NCBI RefSeq assembly: GCF_029223885.1
Contig: NZ_CP119409.1
Coordinates: forward strand, 1,328,001-1,392,000
From: Pararhizobium gei
Lineage (GTDB): Bacteria > Pseudomonadota > Alphaproteobacteria > Rhizobiales > Rhizobiaceae
Direction: 5' to 3'
Length of the DNA: 64,000 nucleotides
Below the pieces are notes generated by a model. The model was not told where the DNA came from. It saw only the letters and a program-made list of their open reading frames with translations, and did not search any database. The first letter of the stretch is position 1, and every line of letters begins with the position of its first letter. The position numbers and the translations under genes were made by a program. Of this stretch, positions 19,635-27,729 are shown piece after piece.

Positions 19635-20240
19635 TCAGAGGCTGTTGATGATCCGGCGAAGCTGCTCGTTGCGCGCGCCGAGCAGCAGCACGTTCTTCAA
19701 GGCTTCCTTCGGCTCGGCGGTGCGAAACAGAAGCCCGTTCTCGTGGACCGACCTGTTCAGGATCAGCTTGCCCGCGTCGCGATCCATCTCGGTCGCAACG
19801 GCGAAATACATCCGGGAATAGCCGATCTTGACGCTGTCGAAGAACTGCTCGTCGTCGCCGATCTCCGAGAAGAAATTGGCGATGTAGAAGGACCAGCGGA
19901 CATCGTTGAACTGGGCGAATTTCGTGCGCGCCGTCGTGACGTGGCAATAGCCCAGATGTGGCCGGCCCTGAAGAGTGCGATGGAAGACCACCTTGGGAAA
20001 GCGGATCGAGGCATGGAAGGCGTTGATCCGTTCATGGGTGACGGTCGCTGCCGCCTGCAGCTTGCGCCCTGTGCGTTCGGCCACTTCCTGATGTGTGAGA
20101 TAGCGCTTTTCGTCCGCGTGCCATTCCGGCCGGTGCCGATTGATACGCCCGGTGCGCAGGAATTCTGTATGAACCGCGATTTTCGGCGGCGGAGCCGTTT
20201 TCGCAACTGCAGCGGCGTCGAAATATCTCAAGTTTGACAT
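19635..20240 (-). CDS. Hypothetical rhizobial protein, possibly DUF6656
   Basis: A 201-residue soluble protein. I believe it belongs to a rhizobial family annotated DUF6656, but I cannot confirm this. There is no signal peptide or membrane segment. Notable stretches are RINRHRPEWHADEKRYLTHQ, TKFAQFNDVRWSFYIANFFS and KIGYSRMYFAVATEMDRDAG. The start at 20240 gives MSNLRYFDAA; the frame is open 21 codons further upstream. It faces the riboswitch-controlled operon divergently and is separated from it by about 670 bases. Confidence 0.65.
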   Translation of the reverse strand: MSNLRYFDAAAVAKTAPPPKIAVHTEFLRTGRINRHRPEWHADEKRYLTHQEVAERTGRKLQAAATVTHERINAFHASIRFPKVVFHRTLQGRPHLGYCHVTTARTKFAQFNDVRWSFYIANFFSEIGDDEQFFDSVKIGYSRMYFAVATEMDRDAGKLILNRSVHENGLLFRTAEPKEALKNVLLLGARNEQLRRIINSL

Positions 20241-20608
20241 CGGCCTGAACCCGGATTTTGCTGGGTATGCGGGGATCATATACCACGGCGTCATAATCCC
20301 CATAAAACTACATGCTTAGGGTTAATGGGACCTTTCCATAGGTAGCCGGGCATGATGGTGCGAGGCTTTCGCCGGAGCCGGAAGAACAGGCCCCGGCCAT
20401 GTCGCAAAATGACCCGAGTTTTGCAGAACCGGCACGCCGTCGCCGCTAAAACGGGCATCTGCCTAAATAACGAAAAATATCGTTGTTTCTGCTTAGAAAA
20501 TGACCAGCGATCACAGCCGCAACCGCTCTATTTTCTTGTCGCCTTTCTGGAATCGGATGTCGCTTTCCAACGGCTGTTTTGACGCGGCGCAGGATTAGAT
20601 GGCAATAC
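20241..20608. other. Long leader region upstream of the cobalamin riboswitch
   Basis: 368 bases between the divergent hypothetical gene and the riboswitch. No convincing gene is present. The part from 20440 to 20520 is AT-rich. The right end holds a candidate sigma-70 promoter, and the left end should hold the promoter of the leftward gene. Confidence 0.4.
20579..20608 (+). promoter_or_regulatory. Candidate sigma-70 promoter for the riboswitch transcript
   Basis: TTGACG (20579-20584) lies 18 bases before CAATAC (20603-20608). The transcript would start close to the first helix of the riboswitch. The -10 match is poor, so this is tentative. Confidence 0.35.
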
Positions 20609-20778
20609 TCAAGGTGCTGCCTTTACAGGGAGGGCGGAGAATTGGGAAGCCGGTCGAAATCCGGCGCTGCCCCCGCAACGGTGGTGGAGCGAAACCCGGC
20701 AAAAAAGTCACTGGAGAGATCCGGGAAGGCGCCGGGAAGGTCTGACAAGACAGCTCCAGAGCCCGGAAACCAGCCTTG
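20609..20778 (+). ncRNA. Cobalamin riboswitch
   Basis: The core sequence motifs of the cobalamin aptamer appear in the right order: GGGAAGCCGGT with ATCCGGCGCTGCCCCCGCAA (20644-20678), AGTCACTGG (20706-20714), CCGGGAAGGCGCCGGGAAGG (20721-20740), and the B12 box AGCCCGGAAACCAGCC (20760-20775). The closing helix pairs CAAGG (20610-20614) with CCTTG (20774-20778). It sits in the 5' leader of the Rieske oxygenase gene on the same strand. Cobalamin riboswitches normally switch genes off when adenosylcobalamin or methylcobalamin is plentiful. Confidence 0.92.
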
Positions 20779-20863
20779 TTTGTGAAAAGATGTCTTGGTT
20801 GCGGCGGGCAGCCGGAGAGTGAACCAGTTTATCCACGCGTTCTCCCGGCGCGGCGGCGGTTCC

Positions 20864-20904
20864 TTTCCTTGGCTCGCGGACCACAAGTGGCGAGCACAAG
20901 GAAA
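20864..20904 (+). promoter_or_regulatory. Ribosome-binding-site sequestering hairpin (riboswitch output)
   Basis: TTTCCTTGGCTCGC (20864-20877) pairs with GCGAGC (20890-20895) and CAAGGAAA (20897-20904), with one bulged A. This 14-bp stem buries the ribosome binding site AAGGA (20898-20902) of the oxygenase start at 20910. There is no T tract, so control is probably translational. Confidence 0.8.
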
Positions 20905-20909
20905 CGACG

Positions 20910-22160
20910 ATGGATCTGCGCAGCGAAGTCCTCCGCAAATTGAAGAACCGCAAGGACGGGCATAGCCTGGAGCAGGCCTTCTACACCGATCCCGATCTTT
21001 ACAAGCTCGATATGGAGCAGATCTGGTACAAGGACTGGCTTTTCATCGGTCATGACTGCGAAGTGCCCAGGGCCGGTAACTATTTCACCGTGCAGGTGGG
21101 CGCCTATCCGGTCGTCGTCGTGCGGGACCGCCAGGGCGTGGTGCGCGCCCTGCATAATTCCTGCCGGCATCGCGGGTCGCGGGTCTGCGCCGGGCAGAAA
21201 GGGTCTTCCGCCAAGCTCGTCTGTCCCTATCACCAATGGACCTACGAACTCGATGGCAAGCTCATTTATGCGCGCCAGATGGGCGAGGATTTCGACAAGG
21301 GCCAGCACGGCCTGAAGCCCATCCACTGCGAAACCATTGGCGGCTATATCTTCATCTGCCTTGCAGACGAGGCGGCGGATTTTCAGCCGATGCGCGACAT
21401 GGTCCTGTCCTATCTCGCTCCGCACAATCTGAAGGATACGAAGGTCGCCTTCGAAAGCACCATCATCGAGAAGGGCAACTGGAAACTCGTCTGGGAAAAC
21501 AACCGCGAGTGCTATCATTGCGCGGCCAACCATCCCGAGCTCTGCCGCACCTATCCGGAAGCGCCGACCGCAACCGGCGTGCAGGGCGCCAAGGACGATC
21601 CCGTCATCGCAGCCCATTGGGCAAAGTGCGAAGCGGAAGGTCTGCCGAGCGAATTCAGGATGTCGGCCACCGGCCAGTTCCGCGTTGCCCGCATGCCACT
21701 GATCCAGGAAGCCGAGAGCTACACCATGTCCGGCCGTCGTGCCGTCCAGCGCCAACTGTCGGACGATGTCAGCCAGAGCCATATCGGCACCTTGCTGATG
21801 TTCCATTATCCCAGCACCTGGAACCATGTTCTGGCCGACCATGCCATCACGTTCCGCGTGCTGCCGCTCGGGCCTGAGCTGACTCAGGTTACGACCAAGT
21901 GGCTCGTCCACAAGGATGCGGTCGAAGGCGTTGACTACAACCTCGATGAACTCACCCATGTCTGGACCGAAACCAACGATCAGGACCGCCAGATCGTCGA
22001 GGAGAACGCTTTCGGCATTCGCTCGCCAGCCTATCAACCCGGTCCCTATTCGCCGGACCATGAAGGCGGCGTGATGCAGTTTGTCGAATGGTACACGCGC
22101 TTCATGGCTGATCGCCTTAAGGGCAGTTCGGTCGCCACTCCTCTGGTCCGGGTTGCCTGA
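20910..22160 (+). CDS. Rieske monooxygenase, glycine betaine demethylase (GbcA) type
   Basis: A 416-residue ring-hydroxylating-type oxygenase alpha subunit. The Rieske cluster ligands are C85, H87, C105 and H108 (CRHRGS and CPYHQW). The mononuclear iron site shows the ENNRECYHCAANHPEL motif with H203 and H208. The closest known relatives by motif and by the neighbouring reductase are glycine betaine monooxygenase GbcA and stachydrine demethylase Stc2, which remove an N-methyl group as formaldehyde. The exact substrate is not proven. Translation starts after an RBS held in a hairpin and is under a cobalamin riboswitch, which is unusual for this family. The reductase gene follows after one base. 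Confidence 0.87.
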   Translation: MDLRSEVLRKLKNRKDGHSLEQAFYTDPDLYKLDMEQIWYKDWLFIGHDCEVPRAGNYFTVQVGAYPVVVVRDRQGVVRALHNSCRHRGSRVCAGQKGSSAKLVCPYHQWTYELDGKLIYARQMGEDFDKGQHGLKPIHCETIGGYIFICLADEAADFQPMRDMVLSYLAPHNLKDTKVAFESTIIEKGNWKLVWENNRECYHCAANHPELCRTYPEAPTATGVQGAKDDPVIAAHWAKCEAEGLPSEFRMSATGQFRVARMPLIQEAESYTMSGRRAVQRQLSDDVSQSHIGTLLMFHYPSTWNHVLADHAITFRVLPLGPELTQVTTKWLVHKDAVEGVDYNLDELTHVWTETNDQDRQIVEENAFGIRSPAYQPGPYSPDHEGGVMQFVEWYTRFMADRLKGSSVATPLVRVA

Positions 22161-22161
22161 T

Positions 22162-23259
22162 ATGACGATTGCCTCAACTTTCCGGCATTTCGACGAGTTG
22201 CAGCCGTTCAACGACCGGCAGCAGCTTCTGGAATGCATTTCCGTCACCCATGAAGCCCCTGATGTCATGACCTTCGGCTTCAAGGCTGATCGGGACAGCT
22301 GGTTCCGCTACTTGCCCGGTCAGTTCGTCACGCTGGAGCTACCGGTAAAGCCCGATGATCCGGTCATGCGCACCTATACCCTGTCATCAACGCCCTCACG
22401 GCCCTTTACCATTGCCGTTACCGTCAAGGCGCAGGCATCGAGCATCGGCACCCGCTGGATGTTCGAAAACCTGAAGCCCGGCATGAGGCTGAAGGCTTTC
22501 GGCCCGCTCGGCGATTTCTCCTTCGTCCGGCATCCCGGCGAGAAATACCTGTTTATTTCGGCCGGTTCCGGAATCACGCCGATGATGTCGATGACCCGCT
22601 GGATGGCCGATTGCGCCCCCCAGACGGACGTCACATTCCTGTCCTGCGCACGCCAGCCGGACGATCTGCTGTTTCGTGCCGAGCTCGAAAATCTTGCTGC
22701 GCAGATGCCGCGCCTCAATCTTGGTTTCATCGTTGAAACCCACGCCCCGCGCCATGGCTGGCACGGCCTGCGCGGTCGCATCGAGACGTCCAAGCTGGCC
22801 TTGCTTGCACCTGATTTCCGCGAGCGCACCATCTTCTGTTGCGGGCCGGAGCCTTTTATGCGCGGCGTCAAGTCCATGCTCGAGGGCGTCGGTTTCGATA
22901 TGGGGCGCTATCACGAAGAGAGCTTCCAGCCTGCGGCGGCACCGGCGGCAGAAGAGCTTGCCATTCGGGCAGGGGCCGGCGACATCGATCTTCAGGCCGT
23001 CTCCACGGTCACCTTCACCATGGCTGGCAAGGAGGCCAAATGCCAGCCGGGCCAGACCATCCTGCAGACGGCGCGGTCAGCCGGGGTGCGCATCGGCGCT
23101 GCCTGTGAAGGTGGGCTTTGCGGCACCTGTCGGGTGATGAAAATTTCGGGCGACGTCGAGATGAGCCACAATGGCGGCATCCTCGACGATGAGATCGAGG
23201 AAGGTTACATCCTCGCCTGCTGTTCTCGCCCCCTTGGAGATGTCCAGATCGAGGCGTAG
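22162..23259 (+). CDS. Ferredoxin-NAD(P)H reductase partner of the Rieske oxygenase (GbcB type)
   Basis: A 365-residue three-domain reductase. An FAD-binding domain (RTYTLSS, residues about 75-80) and an NAD(P)-binding domain (FISAGSGITPMMSM and CGPEPFM) are followed by a C-terminal plant-type [2Fe-2S] ferredoxin with ligands C315, C320, C323 and C353 (CEGGLCGTC and LACCS). It should pass electrons from NAD(P)H to the Rieske protein encoded just upstream. The ATG at 22162 overlaps no other gene and lies one base after the oxygenase stop, so the two are translationally coupled. A strong hairpin follows the stop. Confidence 0.9.
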   Translation: MTIASTFRHFDELQPFNDRQQLLECISVTHEAPDVMTFGFKADRDSWFRYLPGQFVTLELPVKPDDPVMRTYTLSSTPSRPFTIAVTVKAQASSIGTRWMFENLKPGMRLKAFGPLGDFSFVRHPGEKYLFISAGSGITPMMSMTRWMADCAPQTDVTFLSCARQPDDLLFRAELENLAAQMPRLNLGFIVETHAPRHGWHGLRGRIETSKLALLAPDFRERTIFCCGPEPFMRGVKSMLEGVGFDMGRYHEESFQPAAAPAAEELAIRAGAGDIDLQAVSTVTFTMAGKEAKCQPGQTILQTARSAGVRIGAACEGGLCGTCRVMKISGDVEMSHNGGILDDEIEEGYILACCSRPLGDVQIEA

Positions 23260-23273
23260 TCCATTTTCAAGAG

Positions 23274-23303
23274 CCATTCCGGCGCTCCTCGCTGCCGGAA
23301 TGG
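23274..23303 (+). terminator. Hairpin after the Rieske operon
   Basis: A perfect 10-bp stem, CCATTCCGGC (23274-23283) with GCCGGAATGG (23294-23303), follows the reductase stop. No T tract follows on either strand, so termination strength is uncertain. Confidence 0.55.
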
Positions 23304-23347
23304 CGGCCCGCCCTGACCGAGGCGGGACCGTCAGCGGACGGAAATTC

Positions 23348-23515
23348 TTAGTAAGGGACGCGCAGGCCGCCACCGCCGCTTGAAGCGGAAAGATCGGGCT
23401 GCGGATAGGCGCCCTGATACTGCGCATAAGTCGTGTTGCCCGCTCCGGTGCTCGCACATCCGGAAAGAGCGATCAGTGTGACCGCGGCTACTGCCATCAA
23501 AGACCCAAGGCGCAT
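23348..23515 (-). CDS. Small lipoprotein, 55 residues
   Basis: A short reading frame on the minus strand starts MRLGSLMAVAAVTLIALSGC, a lipoprotein signal peptide with the cysteine at residue 20. The mature part is only 35 residues, with TTYAQYQGAYPQPD and a glycine run before the C-terminal LRVPY. A GGAG ribosome binding site precedes the ATG at 23515. The gene is convergent with the Rieske operon. Family not recognised; small lipoproteins of this kind are common in rhizobia. Confidence 0.75.
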   Translation of the reverse strand: MRLGSLMAVAAVTLIALSGCASTGAGNTTYAQYQGAYPQPDLSASSGGGGLRVPY

Positions 23516-23794
23516 GTTTTTCTCCAATCAAGTTCGTCGGCTAGCCGACAGATTTCAAGCGGACACTGACCCAAATCCGGGGCGATGGCAAGGCGAGGCG
23601 AGGCGGGATAACGCAACAGGTCGCTCGCACTCAACTACGGTCCAGTTGAATTTTTTCAAGGGCCACCGGAAGCGCGTCCGGGAACACAGGGATTTTTTTC
23701 GACTCTGTCCGGAACGACTCTTGAAGACAAAAATCCGCGACCGATATCCTTTCCACACGTGCGAACTGGCGGTCGAAAATGGAGGAAAAACGAG

Positions 23795-24100
23795 ATGACA
23801 ATTCGCGATATCCCCTGGACGCATCCCTTGAAAGTCCGGCTGCAGAACGGCCTTGAGCGAACCTTCTGCAGTGTGCACGAAGCTCTTGATTTCCTTGAAA
23901 ACGAATGGCCCCTGAAAAGAGGCGAGCGGTATGACCGGGCCGTCACCGCCTGCCGACGGGCGCTGAACCGGATGACACCGGCCGCAGTAGCGCGTGAGGC
24001 ATTCATTGCCGCTTGCCTCGAAGCTGGCATGCCAGCCGTCGTCGCCGCTCCGCTACCTTATGCACGCACGGCCAGCGGACCGGCCGGAGCGGTGGCCTGA
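23795..24100 (+). CDS. DUF982 family protein
   Basis: A 101-residue protein of the DUF982 family, which is expanded in rhizobia and has no known function. The typical pattern is visible: PLKVRLQNGLERTFCSVHEALDFLENEWP followed by RYDRAVTACRRAL, split here only for description. A GGAGG ribosome binding site lies six bases before the ATG at 23795, which decides against the upstream in-frame start. No signal peptide. It stands alone between the lipoprotein gene and the convergent RTX gene. Confidence 0.85.
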   Translation: MTIRDIPWTHPLKVRLQNGLERTFCSVHEALDFLENEWPLKRGERYDRAVTACRRALNRMTPAAVAREAFIAACLEAGMPAVVAAPLPYARTASGPAGAVA

Positions 24101-24161
24101 TCCATCGCTTCGAATGCCGGCCATGCAGATACTGTCGCTGCTCGAAACGGCCTGATATCGG

Positions 24162-25829
24162 TCAGAAAAGAAAATCGCCCGCGTCGAGTGCCGCGAGCGT
24201 CACGTTCTTCAACAGAATGCTGTCGCCGTTCAGTCCGTTGATGAAAACGTCACTGCCGCTGCGGGTCATATGATTGCTAACCAGATCGGCATAGCTGGTG
24301 ATGCTGTCGAGGCCGCTGAGGTCGAGGCGGTCGTGGATCGATCCCGTCGCCGCAAAATCGGTTATGATGTCCTTGCCATCGCCCTTGTTGAACACAAACT
24401 GGTCGGCGCCGGCTCCGCCGGTCAGGATATCGGCACCGGCATGGCCCCAGATCATGTCATTGCCCGAAAGGCCGTTGATCGAGTTGGCCGCACTGTTGCC
24501 GTGAAGCTGGTTGGCCAGTCCGTTACCAGCGGCATTGATGGCGGCGGCGCCTGTCAATGTGAGGTTTTCGAAATTGGCTCCGAGCGAGAGCGAAACCGAC
24601 GATTTGACAAGATCGGTGCCGCCATTGGCGAGCTCCGACAGCTTTATGGAAGAATCGCTTACCAGGTAAATATCGTTGCCGCTGCCACCACTGACCGTGC
24701 CGTTGACCTTGCCGCCGGTGCCGTCGAAATAATCATTGCCGCCCCCGAGCTGGATCGAGCCCGTGATCGTGCCGCTGTTGAAGACGGACTGGACGCCGCT
24801 GCCGCCGAGGAAGGCCATGGATTTTGCAGAAATCAGGCCCTTGTTGTGGAGGCTCGACCCCGAGGCGTCGGTGAAATCGATGACGACCGCTCCTGCCGTC
24901 GTCCCGGTGATGGTGCCGTGATTGGTCACGGCCGCGCCGACACCCGACAGCTTGATGCCGCCACCTGCCGTTATCGTCTTGTTGTTGGTGATGATGGCCT
25001 CGTCGGCAGAAACGACGATCGCATAGCCGGAGGCCGTAATCAGCCCGTCATTGGTCAGGATCGCTTCGTCTCCGGTGATCGCGACTGCCGCCGACCCGCT
25101 GCTGATCGTACCGCTGTTGGTGACGATGGCCTCGCCACCGGCTGCCTTGATCGCATAGTCCGTGGCTGACTGCGCCTTGCCGTCATTGGTGATGATGGCG
25201 GCTGATCCGGAGGACAGGATCGCCGTGCCCTTGGCCGTCACCGTTCCATGGTTGGTGATCAGTGCTGAAGCGCCCGTCGAATACAAAGCCGTCGACGTTT
25301 CCGAACTCAGTTCGCCATTGTTGGTCACCGACACGTTTCCGCCACTGGCACGGACGGCGACCATCTTTGCCGACGTGGTGCCGTGATTGATGATGCTGGT
25401 GTTTGTCCCGGAACTGACGATGGCAGATCCCTCGGACGAATCGATCAGGCCGGAGTTAACGATCCGTGTGGCATTGCCCGACGCCGCAATGGTCGTCAGA
25501 CGGGCTTCGATCGTGCCGGCATTGATGATGTCGAGACCGCCGCTGAGGACCAGCCCCTCTTCGCCGCCGGATACCCTGCCGGAACTGCTGACGACAAACT
25601 GGCTTGTCCGGTCGACGAGGCCAGTCTGGCCGAAGCGGAAAACCGCTCCTGTCGTGGATGTGACGATGCCGTTGATATAAAAGTCGCGGTTGGTGGCGCT
25701 GCCGGTCGCAACGATGCTGTTTGCCGACGCAGCGAATGTCACACCCTTGTTAAGGATGAACTCGCTGTTCGATCCGAGGACCGAGACCGGGGTCGACCGG
25801 TTGCTGCTGATTACAATTTTCGTTGCCAT
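24162..25829 (-). CDS. Large RTX protein with beta-helix repeats
   Basis: A 555-residue protein without a Sec signal peptide. Residues about 80-370 form a run of short repeats with the pattern (I/V)(T/I)N(D/H/N)GT(I/V), for example IVNSGLIDSS, ITNHGTVTAKG, IVTNSGTISSG and VTNHGTITGT, which suggests a right-handed beta-helix. RTX repeats follow (LGGGNDYFDGTGG, GGSGNDIYL, LSGNDMIWGHAGADILTGGA), then a C-terminal secretion-type tail ending DAGDFLF. It is probably exported by a type I system and could be an adhesin or matrix component. It is AT-richer than a housekeeping gene but not strongly so. No exporter is adjacent. Confidence 0.85.
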   Translation of the reverse strand: MATKIVISSNRSTPVSVLGSNSEFILNKGVTFAASANSIVATGSATNRDFYINGIVTSTTGAVFRFGQTGLVDRTSQFVVSSSGRVSGGEEGLVLSGGLDIINAGTIEARLTTIAASGNATRIVNSGLIDSSEGSAIVSSGTNTSIINHGTTSAKMVAVRASGGNVSVTNNGELSSETSTALYSTGASALITNHGTVTAKGTAILSSGSAAIITNDGKAQSATDYAIKAAGGEAIVTNSGTISSGSAAVAITGDEAILTNDGLITASGYAIVVSADEAIITNNKTITAGGGIKLSGVGAAVTNHGTITGTTAGAVVIDFTDASGSSLHNKGLISAKSMAFLGGSGVQSVFNSGTITGSIQLGGGNDYFDGTGGKVNGTVSGGSGNDIYLVSDSSIKLSELANGGTDLVKSSVSLSLGANFENLTLTGAAAINAAGNGLANQLHGNSAANSINGLSGNDMIWGHAGADILTGGAGADQFVFNKGDGKDIITDFAATGSIHDRLDLSGLDSITSYADLVSNHMTRSGSDVFINGLNGDSILLKNVTLAALDAGDFLF

Positions 25830-26020
25830 CGGCTCGTCTTTGCTGGGAAACGGTTTTGTCCGGCGTCGCGACGACCTTTCGGCCGGGCTGCTTGACGCTG
25901 CGTGGGAACATCAGGAAGCTATCTTATGATTGGCCACCAATAGCAAGGACATATGGGATACAGCCAGCAGCAATCGTCCGACATCCTTGCCAAAAGATTG
26001 CGGTCGCGGCTCAAGTATCG

Positions 26021-26998
26021 TTAGCGGGCGGCGATTTCGCTGGTTTTGCGGTCAATCGATCCCGTCAGGGTGAGATCGATGCCGATCCCCGTTCCCGCCG
26101 AGGCGCTGCCCCTCCCGTTGGCGATCAGCAAGGGTTTCGGGAAGGGTTTTTCGGGAACGAGTTCGCCCTTCGCCCAGATGCTCTTCAGTGTTTCGGCGTC
26201 CATCGCTGCAACATTGACGTCGATATCCCTCAACGTTCCGGCAACGCGATAAGGGCAGCGCCGCTTTCCGCAATTGGAAGCCGAGGAGAATTGCCACAAC
26301 GTGTAGCTGTCCCAGTTGCCCATTGGAAAGACACCCTTGATGCCGGGCTTGTAGCGGGCATACCAGAGCGGCAGCCGCGATAGCACGGGAAAGCGGTCGC
26401 GGTTCGCCGCAATATATTTTGCCGTGGCGTGGTTGGTGTAAAGGGTCGGAAAACGGCCGGTTCTTGCCTTGATATGTCCTGCAAAGATCCCGGCATCGTC
26501 CAGGGACATATATTTTTCCGCGTCGATGCCTTCAATGTCGAGCACCATCATTTCGTCGTCGCGCGGTTCGGCATAGTCGAGAAAATGATTGGCCTGATCG
26601 ATCGGATTTCCCGGCCGGGCGAGGTGATAGGCCCCCCAGAGCAGGCCGTTGGCACGGGCGATCAGGCGGCGGGTCTGGTAGAGTTCGCGGCTGACGGCAT
26701 ATTTGCGCCACATCGTCTTGCAGTGGGCGACAGTATCGCCGCGGTGCCCGGCCGTGCAGGAAAAGCTTTCCGGCAGTCCATCCGATGATTTCGAAATGAA
26801 GCCGGCGATCCGCTTGTCCTCAAGCATTTTCTCCCAGTCGATGATGTTCAGTTCGTAGGCGTCGATGACGAGCGCATTCGCCGGCGTTGTCCAGGGCGTG
26901 AGATCGCGCGCCATGCTCGCGGCCGGAAGCAGCGCGGCGCCGAGAAGGACGGCGAAGCGGAAAAACATGCCCAGGCTGCTGATCGAGCGCTTTTCCAT
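26021..26998 (-). CDS. Glycoside hydrolase family 25 muramidase, secreted
   Basis: A 325-residue exported protein. The signal peptide is near residues 11-31 (MFFRFAVLLGAALLPAASMA). The GH25 fold is indicated by VIDAYELNIIDWEKML, GFISKSSDG, LLWGAYHLARPG, the acidic motif MMVLDIEG, LPLWYARY, LWQFSS, and a terminal DIDVN. GH25 enzymes cut the glycan strand of peptidoglycan. The first conserved Asp is present in the VIDAYE block, and the DIE catalytic pair is intact. The start is uncertain: ATG 26998 and ATG 26968 are both possible, with weak ribosome binding sites. A symmetric stress-type promoter is shared with the divergent BA14K gene. Confidence 0.82.
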   Translation of the reverse strand: MEKRSISSLGMFFRFAVLLGAALLPAASMARDLTPWTTPANALVIDAYELNIIDWEKMLEDKRIAGFISKSSDGLPESFSCTAGHRGDTVAHCKTMWRKYAVSRELYQTRRLIARANGLLWGAYHLARPGNPIDQANHFLDYAEPRDDEMMVLDIEGIDAEKYMSLDDAGIFAGHIKARTGRFPTLYTNHATAKYIAANRDRFPVLSRLPLWYARYKPGIKGVFPMGNWDSYTLWQFSSASNCGKRRCPYRVAGTLRDIDVNVAAMDAETLKSIWAKGELVPEKPFPKPLLIANGRGSASAGTGIGIDLTLTGSIDRKTSEIAAR

Positions 26999-27092
26999 CG
27001 CCAGAGCCTGCGGAAACAGGGTTAACAGGCCGTTAATTTCGCAATCATGAGGCCGGGAAGTGTCAATTATCATCGGCAATGCCGACCGAAAT

Positions 27093-27119
27093 GGAACTAA
27101 AGCGCCAGCGTGACGTTCC
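27093..27119. promoter_or_regulatory. Symmetric EcfG/RpoE2-type promoter, both directions
   Basis: Plus strand: GGAAC (27093-27097), 16 bases, CGTT (27114-27117). Minus strand: GGAAC (27119-27115), 16 bases, AGTT (27098-27095). Both fit the rhizobial general-stress consensus GGAAC-N18/19-TT. It lies between the BA14K and GH25 genes, at fitting distances from both starts. Confidence 0.65.
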
Positions 27120-27163
27120 AACAGCAAGACAATCGCGTCGAATAAGAATGATCGGAGACATCT

Positions 27164-27664
27164 ATGGGTATGTTCAAGTTAAAGCTGGCATCATTTGCCT
27201 TGTCGGCGGCGATGCTCGCCACGTCCTTCACGCCCTCGCAGGCTTTCACGCCAATTCAGGTTCCCGTGCAGGCTGAACGCGCAGGCGACGTAAAGGTCGT
27301 GCAGTACCGCAGCGACCGCGAGGACTGGCGCAAACGTCGCAACTTCGATCGACGCGACCGTAGCGATCGTAGAGACCGGCGCGAGTATCGCCGTAATCTG
27401 CGCGAGGCTCGAGCCTACCACAACGGTCATCGAGGTTATCGCAGCTACCGTCCGGGATACCGTCAGCATAACGGAGCATGGTTCCCGCTTGCAGCCTTTG
27501 CGACGGGCGCAATCATCGGCGGAGCCGTCGCGCAGCAGCCGCGTGCGGCATATGGCGGAAGCCATGTCGAATGGTGTGCGAACCGCTATCGCAGCTACCG
27601 CGCTTACGACAATACGTATCAGCCGAATTACGGTTCGCGCCGCCAGTGCAACTCGCCCTATTGA
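27164..27664 (+). CDS. BA14K family protein
   Basis: A 166-residue secreted protein. The signal peptide (about residues 1-28, [20 protein letters not shown]) precedes an Arg/Asp-rich low-complexity stretch (residues about 50-85), a hydrophobic segment ([13 protein letters not shown]), and the C-terminal BA14K signature [19 protein letters not shown] with QCNSPY. In Brucella the prototype is a 14-kDa immunoreactive lectin-like protein; the rhizobial role is unknown. A GGAG ribosome binding site precedes the ATG at 27164. A probable stress promoter lies upstream and a strong terminator follows. Confidence 0.88.
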   Translation: MGMFKLKLASFALSAAMLATSFTPSQAFTPIQVPVQAERAGDVKVVQYRSDREDWRKRRNFDRRDRSDRRDRREYRRNLREARAYHNGHRGYRSYRPGYRQHNGAWFPLAAFATGAIIGGAVAQQPRAAYGGSHVEWCANRYRSYRAYDNTYQPNYGSRRQCNSPY

Positions 27665-27690
27665 TGGATTGAATCATTCGCGCAAATCGG

Positions 27691-27717
27691 GCCGGGGACA
27701 TTTGTCTCCGGCTTTTT
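27691..27717 (+). terminator. Intrinsic terminator of the BA14K gene
   Basis: GCCGGGGACA (27691-27700) pairs with TGTCTCCGGC (27703-27712), with one G-T pair and a two-base loop, followed by TTTTT. Confidence 0.85.
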
Positions 27718-27729
27718 CGTTTCTTACGG

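Noticed and set aside
23640-23760. EcfG-type promoters before the DUF982 gene
   Set aside because: Two GGAAC words exist, but neither has TT at the required 18-19 base spacing.
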